The position numbers and the translations under genes were made by a program. Of a DNA stretch of 48,986 nt, positions 8,785-17,812 are shown piece after piece. The stretch is taken from contig NZ_BAFS01000231.1 in NCBI RefSeq assembly GCF_000308415.1, positions 1 through 48,986 of the forward strand, in the 5' to 3' direction. The first letter of the stretch is position 1; each line of letters opens with the position of its first letter. Origin of the DNA: Nocardia asiatica NBRC 100129 (GTDB lineage Bacteria > Actinomycetota > Actinomycetes > Mycobacteriales > Mycobacteriaceae). Under the pieces are notes generated by a model. The model worked only from the letters and a program-made list of their open reading frames with translations. It did not search any database and was not told the origin of the DNA.

Positions 8785-9888
8785 TCAGGCCGGAGTGCCG
8801 CTCAGGTAGCTGCGCAGCATGCCGGTGACAGCGGTGATCTGGTCGAGGGGGACATGCTCGTCGCGCTTGTGCGCGAGGTTGGGATCGCCCGGACCGAAGT
8901 TGACGGCGGGAATGCCGCGCGCGGCGAAACGCGAGACGTCGGTCCAGCCGTACTTCGCGCGCACGCCACCGCCGCCGTGGCGCCGCACCGAGGCGATCAG
9001 GTCCTTGGCCGCGGGCGCCGTCAGCCCCGGCAGCGCGCCCGGCGCGGAGTCGGTGACCTCGAAGGACAGTTCGAGTCCGGCGAAGACCTCGCGCACATGG
9101 TCGACGGCCTGGTCGACGGTGCGGTCGGGCGCGAAGCGGAAGTTGACGTCCAGTTCGGCGGCGTCCGGCACGACATTGCCCGCCACGCCGCCCTCGACCC
9201 GGACCGCGGACAGGCCCTCGCGAAAGACGCAGCCGTCGATGTCCACTTCCCTGGCCCGGTAGTCGGCGAGCCGTTGCAGGATCGGAGCCAGCCGATGGAT
9301 CGCGTTGTCGCCCAGCCATGCTCGTGCCGAGTGCGCGCGCACGCCGGAGGTGCGCAGCCGAGCGCGCAAGGTGCCCTGGCAACCGGCCTCGATCCAGCCC
9401 CCGGACGGTTCGCCGAGCACGGCGAGGTCGCCGGTGAGCCAGTCGGGCAGATCGCGCTCGATGTGGCCGAGCCCGTTGAACTCGGCGGCGATCTCCTCGC
9501 CGTCGTAGAAGATCAGCGTCAGGTCGTGCACCGGGTCGGTGACCGTCGCGGCCAGGTGCAGGAACACCGCGTCACCGGACTTCATGTCCACCGAACCGCA
9601 GCCGTAGAGCACCTGATCGCCCGCCGGGCCGACGGCGAACCGGCCGGGCACGTTGTCGGCGATCGGCACGGTGTCCAGGTGCCCGGCCAGGATCACCCGG
9701 GTCGGCAGGCCGCGGTGGGTGCGCGCCAGCACCACGTTCCCGTGGCGCAGGATCTCGAATCCCGTCGTCTGCTCCCGCAGCGCGCGTTCCACCGCGTCGG
9801 TGACGGCCGCCTCGTCACGCGAGACGCTCGGGATGTCCACGAGCGCGGCGGTCAGCGTGATCGGGTCGGCATGCAGGTCGATGGTCAC
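8785..9888 (-). CDS. dapE: Succinyl-diaminopimelate desuccinylase
   Basis: DapE hydrolyses N-succinyl-L,L-2,6-diaminopimelate to succinate and L,L-diaminopimelate in lysine and peptidoglycan precursor synthesis. The M20 zinc-peptidase residues are all present: [35 protein letters not shown], and the C-terminal HKRDEHVP His. Three in-frame GTG codons (9912, 9897, 9888) can start it. The last fits the usual mature start (TIDLHADPI) and follows an AGGG, giving 367 residues. It is transcribed away from dapD across a 219-base region that must hold both promoters. Confidence 0.93.
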   Translation of the reverse strand: MTIDLHADPITLTAALVDIPSVSRDEAAVTDAVERALREQTTGFEILRHGNVVLARTHRGLPTRVILAGHLDTVPIADNVPGRFAVGPAGDQVLYGCGSVDMKSGDAVFLHLAATVTDPVHDLTLIFYDGEEIAAEFNGLGHIERDLPDWLTGDLAVLGEPSGGWIEAGCQGTLRARLRTSGVRAHSARAWLGDNAIHRLAPILQRLADYRAREVDIDGCVFREGLSAVRVEGGVAGNVVPDAAELDVNFRFAPDRTVDQAVDHVREVFAGLELSFEVTDSAPGALPGLTAPAAKDLIASVRRHGGGGVRAKYGWTDVSRFAARGIPAVNFGPGDPNLAHKRDEHVPLDQITAVTGMLRSYLSGTPA

Positions 9889-10107
9889 GCGCTTCACCCT
9901 ACGACCGCTCACCCGCCACGCCGGTCACTTCCCTCCGGTCGGCCCCGATGCGCGACGCTCTCGGCGGGGCGGGCGAACGCCGAGAAAACCTCCGGCCCTG
10001 CGGCGGCGTCACGTGCCGACCCGGGCGACCGGGACGCGAAGCCAGGTGATCGGTGTCTCCCGGAGCAGCCGCACCGTTGTCCGCAGCGGGTCGGTAACCT
10101 CTAGGCC

Positions 10108-11055
10108 GTGAGCATCCAGGGAGCAGCAGCAATCGGTATCGCCAACGTGACCGCGGACGGGACCGTACTGGACACGTGGTACCCGAACCCGCAGCTGGGC
10201 GAGTTCGCCGAGACCGGCACCAAGCGGCTGGATGAGGCGCCCGCCGAGTACGCGGCGCTGCTCGGCTTCGACGACGCGCGCGGAGTCGACGTGATCGCGG
10301 TGCACACCACGATCGCCGACCTGTCCGCCGCCCCGGTCGACGCCCACGACGTCTACCTGCGCCTGCACCTGCTCTCGCACCGCTTGGTCAAGCCGCACGA
10401 GGTGAGCCTGGACGGCCAGTTCGGCCTGCTGACCAACGTGGTGTGGACCAACCACGGCCCCGCCGCGGTGGAGGGCTTCGAGGCCACTCGCGCCAAACTG
10501 CGCGCCCGCGGCCCGGTCACCGTCTACAGCGTGGACAAGTTCCCGCGCATGGTCGACTACGTGCTGCCCTCCGGCGTCCGCATCGGCGACGCCGACCGGG
10601 TCCGTCTCGGCGCGCACCTGGCCTCCGGCACCACCGTCATGCACGAGGGCTTCGTCAACTTCAACGCGGGCACGCTCGGCGCGTCCATGGTCGAGGGCCG
10701 CATCTCCGCGGGCGTCGTGGTCGGCGACGGCTCCGACATCGGCGGCGGCGCGTCCACCATGGGCACGCTGTCCGGCGGCGGCACCACCGTCATCTCCATC
10801 GGCGAGCGGTCGCTGCTCGGCGCGAATTCCGGCCTCGGCATCCCGCTCGGCAACGACTGCGTCGTGGAGGCGGGCCTCTACCTGACCGCGGGCACCAAGG
10901 TGACCACACCGGACGGCGCGCTGATCAAGGCCGCCGAACTGTCCGGCCGCGACAACCTCTTGTTCCGCCGCAACTCCACCACCGGCGCGGTGGAGGTGGT
11001 CCCCCGCAAGGGCACCGGCATCGAACTCAACGCCGACCTCCACGCCAACGACTGA
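10108..11055 (+). CDS. dapD: 2,3,4,5-tetrahydropyridine-2,6-dicarboxylate N-succinyltransferase
   Basis: DapD transfers succinyl from succinyl-CoA to tetrahydrodipicolinate, the step before DapC in the succinylase branch of lysine/meso-DAP synthesis. The 315-residue length fits the actinobacterial type. The left-handed beta-helix of hexapeptide repeats is clear from about residue 155 ([36 protein letters not shown], continuing to [12 protein letters not shown]). The GTG at 10108 has no Shine-Dalgarno sequence. A TAACCT hexamer at 10095-10100 lies 7 bases upstream, which suggests a leaderless transcript (inference). Confidence 0.95.
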   Translation: MSIQGAAAIGIANVTADGTVLDTWYPNPQLGEFAETGTKRLDEAPAEYAALLGFDDARGVDVIAVHTTIADLSAAPVDAHDVYLRLHLLSHRLVKPHEVSLDGQFGLLTNVVWTNHGPAAVEGFEATRAKLRARGPVTVYSVDKFPRMVDYVLPSGVRIGDADRVRLGAHLASGTTVMHEGFVNFNAGTLGASMVEGRISAGVVVGDGSDIGGGASTMGTLSGGGTTVISIGERSLLGANSGLGIPLGNDCVVEAGLYLTAGTKVTTPDGALIKAAELSGRDNLLFRRNSTTGAVEVVPRKGTGIELNADLHAND

Positions 11056-11079
11056 GCGCCCACCCGCGAGCGGGCGCTC
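11054..11079 (+). terminator. Hairpin terminator after dapD
   Basis: An 8-bp inverted repeat (GAGCGCCC at 11054-11061, GGGCGCTC at 11072-11079) begins inside the dapD stop codon. It has no T-tract, as is common for actinobacterial terminators. Confidence 0.55.
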
Positions 11080-11297
11080 GAGACCTCCCGCACTCCGCCG
11101 CTCTCTGCGCGCCCGGTCAGCTGCCCCTTGGATCGGGGCCGGTCATCGGGCGGTTCGAACGGCTGGAGTTGCCGCCATTCGACTACGCCCGCGCGCTGCC
11201 TTTCCGGGTAGCTCGATGGACCCGGGAGCCCAGCTGTGGCTGACCCCGCCAGCTCCCTGTCCGATACCGCGACGGATCGGGTCCGGGACGCGGGCGG

Positions 11298-11612
11298 TCA
11301 GCCGGCGGCGGGCAGACCTTTCGCGGTGACCGGAGACAGGAACTCCACGCGGAACGAGGCGACGTAGTTCTCCCGCTGGCTCAGGAAATGCCGCGTGTGC
11401 GGCTGCCGCTCGTGCTCCTTGAACGCCTCGCGGTCGCGGTACACCTCGTAGAACACCCGCGACAACGGCTCCGACTCGACGGTGTGCGTGGCGTACACCA
11501 GCGTTCTGGGCTCGAATTGGGTCACCGCCGCGACGGTTTCGGCGACCAGTTGGTCGAACTCGGCAGCCTTCTCGGCGTCCTGCAGGTCGAACCTCACCAC
11601 GAGCGCGAACAT
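11298..11612 (-). CDS. ABM-domain (putative quinol monooxygenase) protein
   Basis: This small protein of 104 residues has the antibiotic-biosynthesis-monooxygenase ferredoxin-like fold. It starts MFALVVRFDL, has TLVYATHTVESEPLSRVFYEVYRDREAFKEH in the middle, and HTRHFLSQREN near the end. Relatives such as YgiN are cofactor-free quinol monooxygenases or heme-degrading enzymes; the substrate cannot be told. A GAGGAGG lies very close to the ATG at 11612. A GTG at 11627 on the other side of that site is an alternative start. It stands alone on the minus strand facing dapD. Confidence 0.82.
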   Translation of the reverse strand: MFALVVRFDLQDAEKAAEFDQLVAETVAAVTQFEPRTLVYATHTVESEPLSRVFYEVYRDREAFKEHERQPHTRHFLSQRENYVASFRVEFLSPVTAKGLPAAG

Positions 11613-11772
11613 AGCCCTCCTCAGCACCGGTTGGACTCGGTCACCGTACCGGGCGACAGGAGCTGCCCGCGCTGATCCGAGTGTCGCGTCGGCTCGTCGC
11701 CGTCGCCGGGTGGACAGACCGAAGGCGACGACCCGCTGGGGACGGTGCGCGGAGGCGCCGGTTGCCAGCCTG

Positions 11773-12057
11773 TCAGAGAGCGTCGACGAGAACGACCTGG
11801 ACGATGATCTGGATCAACAGCGGACCGGTTTCGATCAAGTTGTAGAAGATCGTCACGCCGCCGATGTCCCACTCGTATGCGTCCGGTATCTCGTCGCCGT
11901 CAGCCCGAAAGGGGATGACCCCTTTTGCAAGCGGCAGCGGATCGTCCAATAGGTCGAGCAACGCCAAGCGGACTTTGAAGCGCAATTGCTCGGGGAGGTC
12001 GTAGATCTGCTGCTCGGCTCGTGCACCGACTTCGATGAGAACCCTACGGTCGGTCAA
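11773..12057 (-). CDS. RelE/ParE-like toxin of a toxin-antitoxin module
   Basis: The 94-residue product has the compact RelE/ParE pattern: a beta strand (RRVLIEV), a helical hairpin (ARAEQQIYDLPEQLRFKVRLALLDLLDDP), then strands ending in YEWDIGGVTIFYNLIE and a very hydrophobic VQVVLVDAL. Such toxins cleave translated mRNA (RelE) or poison gyrase (ParE); which applies is not clear. The only available start is a TTG at 12057, 14 bases inside the antitoxin gene, as expected of a tightly coupled pair. Confidence 0.75.
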   Translation of the reverse strand: MTDRRVLIEVGARAEQQIYDLPEQLRFKVRLALLDLLDDPLPLAKGVIPFRADGDEIPDAYEWDIGGVTIFYNLIETGPLLIQIIVQVVLVDAL

Positions 12058-12313
12058 AGATGTCCGTCCGCAGCAGATCCTCGCGGGTCAGGGTCCGGAA
12101 GGCATCCGGGTCGGCTTCGAATTGCACCACCCCTTCGCGCATCTGCGCCGCGATCGCACTGCGCGTCCGTTCGTCACGAAGACGACGAAGTTCCTCACGT
12201 GCCTTTTTGAGCTGCTGGTACTCACTCAAGCTGACGATGACTTCAACCACACCGTCTGGTCCGGTGATCACACGGTGTGGGTCGCCGGCAGGCAGGGGAC
12301 TCGCGGGGGGCAT
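12044..12313 (-). CDS. Antitoxin partner of the RelE/ParE-like toxin
   Basis: The 89-residue product begins at the ATG at 12313. Its N-terminal half (HRVITGPDGVVEVIVSLSEY) resembles the beta-alpha DNA-binding fold of Phd/RelB-type antitoxins. The rest is a charged helix (KKAREELRRLRDERTRSA) and an acidic C-terminal segment (PDAFRTLTREDLLRTDIFDRP) that would wrap the toxin. The gene starts 7 bases after the PPOX gene ends. It has no Shine-Dalgarno sequence but has a TATGAT -10 box six bases upstream, so a leaderless transcript is likely. Autorepression by the complex is expected from the family. Confidence 0.75.
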   Translation of the reverse strand: MPPASPLPAGDPHRVITGPDGVVEVIVSLSEYQQLKKAREELRRLRDERTRSAIAAQMREGVVQFEADPDAFRTLTREDLLRTDIFDRP

Positions 12314-12319
12314 GGCCCG

Positions 12320-12325
12320 ATCATA
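12320..12325 (-). promoter_or_regulatory. -10 box for leaderless toxin-antitoxin transcript
   Basis: TATGAT on the minus strand ends six bases before the antitoxin ATG, so transcription would start at or next to the start codon. The stop codon of the preceding PPOX gene (TGA) lies inside this box. No good -35 hexamer is seen. Confidence 0.5.
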
Positions 12326-12824
12326 GGCGATACGGCTCGTCGGCCAGCCGGAACATATCGCTCTTCCCGATGAGGGCCGATCTGCTGGCTTCAAGCCCAG
12401 CGCCAGGTCCGTCCGGACTTGCGCCGGCGGATCGGGTCAAGTCGGGAACCTCGCCGGAAAGTCCGAAAGCGATGATTCGTTGGGGATGGATGCGGATCAT
12501 CTCGCGGGAGACGCCGGAGATATACGGCTCGACGTCGGTGAGCGCTTCGGCGGTGCCGCGGATCTCCAAGCAGCGGACGCGCCACGGCTGAACCGAGGCC
12601 ACGTCATCGACGACGAACGCGACGCGGTCGTTGGTCGCGAGGTTGCGGAACTTCCAGGAGGCGCCCATGTTCCAGCCCGCGATGTCGATCGTGCCGAGTT
12701 CGGCGTTGTAGCGGAAGCCGACCGGGTTGTTCTGCGGCGCGCCGTCGGGCCGGACGGTGGCCAGCCGGCCCAGCCGCTGGGTGCGCAGGTAGTCGATCTG
12801 TTCGGAGGTCAGGGTCGCAGTCAT
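12321..12824 (-). CDS. PPOX-class F420-dependent protein (MSMEG_5819-like family)
   Basis: This flavin/deazaflavin-dependent split-barrel protein starts [19 protein letters not shown]. It has the family hallmarks [58 protein letters not shown] and [12 protein letters not shown]. Members bind F420 or flavin and reduce varied substrates. The typical domain ends near residue 125; here about 40 further residues ([14 protein letters not shown] onward to ADEPYRL) run up to the toxin-antitoxin promoter. That extension looks like read-through into once non-coding sequence. It follows fadD36 by 33 bases. Confidence 0.85.
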   Translation of the reverse strand: MTATLTSEQIDYLRTQRLGRLATVRPDGAPQNNPVGFRYNAELGTIDIAGWNMGASWKFRNLATNDRVAFVVDDVASVQPWRVRCLEIRGTAEALTDVEPYISGVSREMIRIHPQRIIAFGLSGEVPDLTRSAGASPDGPGAGLEASRSALIGKSDMFRLADEPYRL

Positions 12825-12857
12825 GGGGCGACCGTAGAACCTCTACCGAACTCGAGG

Positions 12858-14276
12858 TCAACCGAGCTTCTTCTTCTGCACCTTGCCCATGGCGTTGCGC
12901 GGCAGCGCCTCGACCACGCGGACCTCGCGCGGGCGCTTGTGCACCGAGAGCTGCCCGGCGACGTGATCGATCAGTTCGCGTTCGGTGGCGGGGTCGCGCA
13001 GCACGACGAAGGCGGTGATGCGCTGACCGAGGTCGTGGTCGGGCAGGCCGACCACCGCGGCCTCCGCGACCGCGGGATGACCGAGCAGCGCCGTCTCCAC
13101 CTCACCCGCGCCGACCCGGTATCCACCGGACTTGATCAGGTCCACCGATTCCCGGCCGACGATGCGGTGGAAGCCCTCCGCATCGATGGCGGCGACGTCG
13201 CCGGTCCGGAACCACCCGTCCTCGGTCCAGCTCTGCGCGGTCGCTTCCGGGCGGTTCAGGTAACCGTCGAACAGCATGGGCCCGGCGACCTCGAGCCCGC
13301 CGATGCTCTCGCCGTCGTGTGGGACCGGTGCGCCGGATTCGTCCCGCAGCCGGGTGCGCACCCCCTGCACCGGCGTGCCGACCCAGCCCGGCCTGCGCTC
13401 GCCGTCGGCCCGGGTGGAGAGCGTGATCATGGTCTCGCTCATGCCGTAACGCTCGACCGGCGCGTGCCCGGTCAGCTCGCGCAGGCGCTCGAACACCGGC
13501 ACCGGCAGCGGCGCGCTGCCGGAGACCAGCAGCCGCGCGCCGGACAGTCGCCTGGCCGAATCCGGGTCCTCGACCACCCGCGACCACACTGTCGGCACGC
13601 CGAAGTACAGCGAACCGTCGGCCGCCGCGTACGCCTGCGGTGTCGGCTTGCCGGTGTGGATCAGGGGGCTGCCCACGCGCAGCGGCCCGAGCACGCCGAG
13701 GATCAGCCCGTGCACGTGGAACAGCGGAAGTCCGTGCACCAGAGTGTCGCTCGCGGTCCACGCCCACGCGTCGGCGAGGGCGTCCAGACCCGCGGCGATC
13801 GCGCCACGACTGAGCATCACACCCTTGGGCAGGCCGGTGGTCCCCGAGGTGTACAGCACGAAAGCCGTTGTGGCCGGATCCGGTTCGGGATAGGTGTGCC
13901 AGGATCTGGCGTGCCGCCGCACCGGCACCACGGGCAGGTCGGCGCCCTCCGGCGCTTTCCCCAGCCACGCCTGAGCGCCCGAATCGGCCAGGATGTGCGC
14001 ACGCTCCGCGGCGCCGGAGTCGGGGGGCACCGGCACCACCGTGACACCCGCGATGAGGCAGCCGACCACCGCGAGCACGGTCTCCACCGTGGGCTCGGCC
14101 AGCACGGCCACCCGATCGGCGCGCGCGACGCGTTCGGCCACCGACGTGGCCGCGCCCAGCAGGTCACTGCGCGAGAGGGTGATCCCATCGATGGTGACGG
14201 CGTCGGGGATGTCCGCTCCGCCTGCGACGGCGAGCGGGTTCAGGGAACTGAGCAGCAGCGGCGGGCCGAACGACAT
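12858..14276 (-). CDS. fadD36: Acyl-CoA synthetase, FadD36 / malonyl-CoA synthetase-like
   Basis: The 472-residue length and the ANL-superfamily motifs fit FadD36: P-loop [12 protein letters not shown] at about 141-152, [53 protein letters not shown], and the C-terminal catalytic Lys region [16 protein letters not shown]. Closest known relatives are M. tuberculosis FadD36 (Rv1193) and MatB-type malonyl-CoA synthetases. The Arg-rich [14 protein letters not shown] signature is typical of MatB enzymes, so a short dicarboxylate substrate is possible. Its promoter shares a 144-base region with the first MpaB paralog, which contains the 27-bp operator. Confidence 0.9.
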   Translation of the reverse strand: MSFGPPLLLSSLNPLAVAGGADIPDAVTIDGITLSRSDLLGAATSVAERVARADRVAVLAEPTVETVLAVVGCLIAGVTVVPVPPDSGAAERAHILADSGAQAWLGKAPEGADLPVVPVRRHARSWHTYPEPDPATTAFVLYTSGTTGLPKGVMLSRGAIAAGLDALADAWAWTASDTLVHGLPLFHVHGLILGVLGPLRVGSPLIHTGKPTPQAYAAADGSLYFGVPTVWSRVVEDPDSARRLSGARLLVSGSAPLPVPVFERLRELTGHAPVERYGMSETMITLSTRADGERRPGWVGTPVQGVRTRLRDESGAPVPHDGESIGGLEVAGPMLFDGYLNRPEATAQSWTEDGWFRTGDVAAIDAEGFHRIVGRESVDLIKSGGYRVGAGEVETALLGHPAVAEAAVVGLPDHDLGQRITAFVVLRDPATERELIDHVAGQLSVHKRPREVRVVEALPRNAMGKVQKKKLG

Positions 14277-14355
14277 CCGATCACGCTACTTCCCCCGCTT
14301 CCCCGGCGGCTGCGCGACGTCCCTTGCCGAGGTCGCGGAGCCGAGGATGTGGCGG

Positions 14356-14403
14356 TTGACACAGCCGCTGAAGCGGTGAGAACGTTGTCGCATAGCTTTC
14401 TCA
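14356..14403 (+). promoter_or_regulatory. Promoter and 27-bp inverted-repeat operator before MpaB paralog 1
   Basis: A consensus -35 TTGACA lies at 14356-14361. It is followed at 14377-14403 by TGAGAACGTT, a 7-base spacer (GTCGCAT) and AGCTTTCTCA, whose complement is TGAGAAAGCT. The repeat would cover the -10 region. The same arrangement occurs at 16843-16889 before the second paralog. The probable binder is the TetR regulator at 16135-16767 (inference). Confidence 0.7.
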
Positions 14404-14420
14404 GTCCTGCGAGGTCGACG

Positions 14421-15272
14421 ATGACCAGGCCACTTCCCGCGACGCATCATCCCGAATCGCCGGACTCCTTCGATGTCGGGCAGTACATCGACGGCATAGC
14501 GGGTCTCTTCGGCGGCGTGGCGAACGTCGTCATGCAGCTGAGCACTCCGCCGGTCGGCTACGGCGTCCTGGAGAGCACGGTCCACAGCGGGAACGTGATG
14601 CTGCACCCGGTCAAACGGCTGCGTACCACCCTGACCTACCTGTCCGTGGCGATGCTCGGCACCGACGAGGAACGCGCCGCGTATCGCGAGGCGGTCAACG
14701 TCTCGCATCGCCCGGTGCGCTCCACCGCGTCGAGTCCGGTGCGCTACAACGCGTTCGACCCCGCGCTGCAACTGTGGGTCGCGGCCTGTCTGCATTGGGG
14801 AGCGCAGGATCTGTACGAGCGCATGCACGGCCCGATGGACGAGGCGACGGCCGACGCGTTCTACCGCTCGGCCGCCCGGCTCGGCACCACCCTCCAGATG
14901 CCCGAAGCGATGTGGCCCGCCGACCGTCGCGCGTTCGACGAATACTGGACGACCAATCTGGCGAAGACCAGCATCGACCCGGTCGTCCGCGCCTACTTCG
15001 ACGACCTCATCGATCTGCGCATGCTTCCGCGTCCGGCCCAGCTGGCGTTCGGGCGCGTGCACCGCTTCTTCGTGACCGGTCTGCTGCCGCAGCACCTGCG
15101 CGACGAAATGGGAATGACCTGGACCGACCGCGACGAGCGCACACTGAGCCACATCCTGCGTGCCGTCGGCGCCACACAGTCGTGGCTTCCGCGACCGATT
15201 CGCACGTTTCCCCTGAACGCCTACCTCCTCGATATGCGCGTTCGGCGGCGGCTCGGCCTGCGCCTGGTCTGA
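14421..15272 (+). CDS. MpaB/rubber-oxygenase-family (DUF2236) protein, paralog 1
   Basis: The ATG at 14421 follows GAGGTCGACG, and the product has 283 residues. The DUF2236/MpaB core runs through almost all of it: [16 protein letters not shown] near 25-40, [59 protein letters not shown] and [20 protein letters not shown]. Family members include the ER-bound oxygenase MpaB and the b-type-heme latex-clearing protein. Conserved His and Arg residues suggest a heme or metal oxygenase acting on a hydrophobic substrate, but the substrate is unknown. It is about two-thirds identical by eye to 16937-17803. Confidence 0.88.
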   Translation: MTRPLPATHHPESPDSFDVGQYIDGIAGLFGGVANVVMQLSTPPVGYGVLESTVHSGNVMLHPVKRLRTTLTYLSVAMLGTDEERAAYREAVNVSHRPVRSTASSPVRYNAFDPALQLWVAACLHWGAQDLYERMHGPMDEATADAFYRSAARLGTTLQMPEAMWPADRRAFDEYWTTNLAKTSIDPVVRAYFDDLIDLRMLPRPAQLAFGRVHRFFVTGLLPQHLRDEMGMTWTDRDERTLSHILRAVGATQSWLPRPIRTFPLNAYLLDMRVRRRLGLRLV

Positions 15273-15399
15273 AGGATCGGCCCGGACCCGTTTCACCGCA
15301 GCAACTACTGGGCAATCGCATCCAGTGTTCCCGGACAGCGCCCGTGCGCCGTCGCGAGCCACCGCCCGACGACGCGTCACAGTGAGCCAGGAGGAGACG

Positions 15400-16128
15400 A
15401 TGGGCTACCGAATGACGACGACCACGCTGGTCGCCTGCGCGTTCCTGGCATTGTCCGCGCCGGTCGCCTGCGCCGAAGAACCCGCCGAAACAGCCGAAGT
15501 CGAAGTGGCCGAGATACCGCCCCGCACCGCGATCTCGGTACGTACCGTGCTCGGCCCCGGCTGGGGGACGGCGAACGAACACGAGTCGCGCTCGAGTTTG
15601 TCGCTGTCCAAGCTGTTCCTCGCCGACTACGCCCTGCGCCACGGCGACGGGTCGCCCGAGGATCGCTTCCTGGGTGAGCAAATGATTCGCTACTCGGATG
15701 ACGGAGCGGCGACCGTGATGGAGGCCAGGTATCCGCAGGCCATCGCCGCCATCGCCGCCGAATACGGCCTGCGCGAGACGGTTCCGGGGCCCAACTGGGG
15801 CGCGAGCGCGACGAGCGTCGCGGACGTGTCCGACTTCCTCGCCACCAAGCTGCGCACCGATCCCGGATCGCCGATCTTCGAATGGATGGCCGCGGCGGGT
15901 TCGACCGCTCAGGACGGCACCGAACAGGACTGGGGCACCGCGCGATGGCCGTTCGTGCTCGGCACCAAGTGGGGTTGGTCGGATCTGGGCGAGCCGGAGG
16001 TCGCCTCGGCGTCCTACGGTCCCGGCTTCGCGGTGACCGCGCACACCCGCGGCACCGCCGCCGAGCAGACCGCCGACGTGCTCGGCGCGCTCTGGGCGAT
16101 GCTCACCGGACTACCGCAGCCCCGCTGA
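15400..16128 (+). CDS. Secreted beta-lactamase/PBP-like serine hydrolase
   Basis: The ATG at 15400 follows GGAGGAG. The 242-residue protein has a signal peptide of about 25 residues ending ACA before EEP, so it is exported. The serine beta-lactamase-like triad of motifs is present in altered form. SLSK at 68-71 is the SxxK nucleophile. SDD at 99-101 stands where SxN is normal, and KWG at 190-192 replaces KTG. Surrounding text (LSKLFLADYALRHG, MIRYSDDGAATVMEARYP) fits class A-like folds. Activity on beta-lactams is doubtful because no Glu166-type motif is obvious. It lies 127 bases after MpaB paralog 1, probably in the same transcript. Confidence 0.8.
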   Translation: MGYRMTTTTLVACAFLALSAPVACAEEPAETAEVEVAEIPPRTAISVRTVLGPGWGTANEHESRSSLSLSKLFLADYALRHGDGSPEDRFLGEQMIRYSDDGAATVMEARYPQAIAAIAAEYGLRETVPGPNWGASATSVADVSDFLATKLRTDPGSPIFEWMAAAGSTAQDGTEQDWGTARWPFVLGTKWGWSDLGEPEVASASYGPGFAVTAHTRGTAAEQTADVLGALWAMLTGLPQPR

Positions 16129-16134
16129 CCCGCG

Positions 16135-16767
16135 TCACGGCACCCGGAACGACACCACCACGTGATCGCGGGCGAACTTCCGGATCGACGCGTCGTCGCC
16201 GAGCGGGATGACGGTCTGCGGCGTGAGCGCCAGCGACAGCGCGGTGCGGGCGATCATCTCGGCCAACGGCTCCGGGTCGTACTCGGGCAGCTTGCCCTCC
16301 CGCTGCAAGCGCGTGATGAATTCGGCCAGGTAGTCGCGGCCGAGTTCGATGACCGGCGCTCCCTGGGTGGTGAGGTAGGGCAGCACGAGTTCGGGCTCGG
16401 TGGCCAGCAGCCGGTGGATCAGCTGGTTTCCGCGCAACCCGTTGATGAACGCCGCGAACAGCTCGACGATCTGGTCCTGCGCGCTCGCGTCCCGGTCGAC
16501 GTGCCGCTCGAGCGCGGCGTCGACCTCCTCGATGAACTCGCGGGTCTGCCGCAGCCCGACGGCCCTGATCAGATCGGACTTGCTCGCGAAACGGCGATAG
16601 AGGGTGGCCAGCGACAATCCGCCGCGCCGCGCGACTTCGACCATGCTGGTGCGCTTGATGCCGAAGTCAAGGAACGCCAGCAGCGCCGCGTCCAGCACCC
16701 GGGTCTGGTTGCGATCTTCCGGGGCGGCGCTGCGCACCAGCGGTAACAGTCTGGTCAGCCTGGCCAT
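16135..16767 (-). CDS. TetR-family transcriptional regulator
   Basis: The 210-residue protein has an N-terminal TetR helix-turn-helix (RVLDAALLAFLDFGIKRTSM, then VEVARRGGLSLATLYRRFASKSDLIRAV, residues about 23-70) and an all-helical ligand-binding domain of about 140 residues. It is transcribed away from MpaB paralog 2. The 169-base region between them contains the 27-bp operator at 16863-16889, and the same operator precedes MpaB paralog 1 on the other side of the gene block. The simplest reading is a local repressor of both oxygenases, probably released by a hydrophobic ligand. Confidence 0.88.
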   Translation of the reverse strand: MARLTRLLPLVRSAAPEDRNQTRVLDAALLAFLDFGIKRTSMVEVARRGGLSLATLYRRFASKSDLIRAVGLRQTREFIEEVDAALERHVDRDASAQDQIVELFAAFINGLRGNQLIHRLLATEPELVLPYLTTQGAPVIELGRDYLAEFITRLQREGKLPEYDPEPLAEMIARTALSLALTPQTVIPLGDDASIRKFARDHVVVSFRVP

Positions 16768-16842
16768 GCCTCAACCCTATCCGCGACAGCGAAACGATGA
16801 CACTTTCAGCATTGCACACCGTCACGGGTGTTCTCGCGACGA

Positions 16843-16889
16843 TTGACAGCTTCACGAGTCGATGAGAAAGTTAGGGCATAACCTTCTCA
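16843..16889 (+). promoter_or_regulatory. Promoter and 27-bp inverted-repeat operator before MpaB paralog 2
   Basis: TTGACA at 16843-16848 is followed at 16863-16889 by TGAGAAAGTT, a 7-base spacer (AGGGCAT) and AACCTTCTCA. The half-sites are TGAGAAAGTT and TGAGAAGGTT, so symmetry is 9 of 10. Outside this block and the first MpaB promoter I did not see the motif in the window. Confidence 0.72.
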
Positions 16890-16936
16890 TCGACCGATTC
16901 TCCGGGATCGGGCGGACACGAAAGACGAGGTCGACG

Positions 16937-17803
16937 ATGACCGCGCCACTGCGCACCGCCGAGCACGAGCCGGACCCGAGCGAGACAACACTCACCCCGG
17001 AGACCGTCGGAGAATACGTCGACGGCATCGCCGCCTTCCTCGGCGGCGCCGCCAACGTCATCATGCAGCTGAGTCTGCGCCCGGTCGGCCGCGGCGTCTT
17101 GGAGAGCACCGTCGACAGCGGCAAGGTCACCCTGCATCCGATCAAGCGGCTGCGCACCACGCTGACCTATATCGCCGTCGCGCTGCTCGGGTCGGACGCC
17201 GAACGCTCGGCCTACCGCGCGGCGGTGAACGTCTCGCACCGCTCGGTGCGCTCCACCGCCGCGAGCCCGGTGAAGTACAACGCCTTCGACCCGAACCTGC
17301 AGTTGTGGGTCGCCGCCTGCCTGTACTGGGGCATCGACGACCTCTACACCCGGATGCACGGCCCGATGGACGCCGCCACCGCCGACGCCTTCTATAGCTA
17401 CGCGGCCCGGCTGGGCACCACCTTGCAGATGCGGCCGGAGATGTGGCCGGCGAACCGCGCGGAGTTCCAGCGGTACTGGGACGAGAACCTGAAGCAGCGC
17501 GGCATCGAGCCGGAGTTGCGAGAGTACTTCGACGGCCTGATCGATCTGAAGATGATGCCGCGTCCGGTGCAGATACTCTTCGCGGGGTTGCAGCGCTTCG
17601 TCGTCACCGGGTTGCTCCCGCAGCACCTGCGCGACGAGATGGGCATGACCTGGACCGACCGCGACCAGCGGCGCTTGGACCGGCTGCTGCGGGCGATCGG
17701 GGCGGTGCACCGGCGGCTGCCCGCGACGGCCCGGATGTTCCCGCTCAACGCCTACCTGTTCGACCTGCGCAGGCGGTTGCGGCACGGAAAGCCGCTGGTC
17801 TGA
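16937..17803 (+). CDS. MpaB/rubber-oxygenase-family (DUF2236) protein, paralog 2
   Basis: The ATG at 16937 sits in the same CGAGGTCGACGATGACC context as paralog 1, which fixes both starts. The 288-residue product keeps the same landmarks: [71 protein letters not shown] and [19 protein letters not shown]. Divergence is greatest at the N-terminus and in the 150-190 segment. The pair clearly arose by duplication within this block, with a serine hydrolase and the regulator now between them. The oxygenase role comes from the family; no substrate is suggested by the sequence. Confidence 0.88.
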   Translation: MTAPLRTAEHEPDPSETTLTPETVGEYVDGIAAFLGGAANVIMQLSLRPVGRGVLESTVDSGKVTLHPIKRLRTTLTYIAVALLGSDAERSAYRAAVNVSHRSVRSTAASPVKYNAFDPNLQLWVAACLYWGIDDLYTRMHGPMDAATADAFYSYAARLGTTLQMRPEMWPANRAEFQRYWDENLKQRGIEPELREYFDGLIDLKMMPRPVQILFAGLQRFVVTGLLPQHLRDEMGMTWTDRDQRRLDRLLRAIGAVHRRLPATARMFPLNAYLFDLRRRLRHGKPLV

Positions 17804-17812
17804 GACCGCGCC

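Noticed and set aside
12480..14420. Long plus-strand open frame running into the MpaB paralog 1 gene
   Set aside because: It is the complement of fadD36 and the PPOX gene. Only the part from the ATG at 14421, which has a ribosome site, codes for a recognisable protein.
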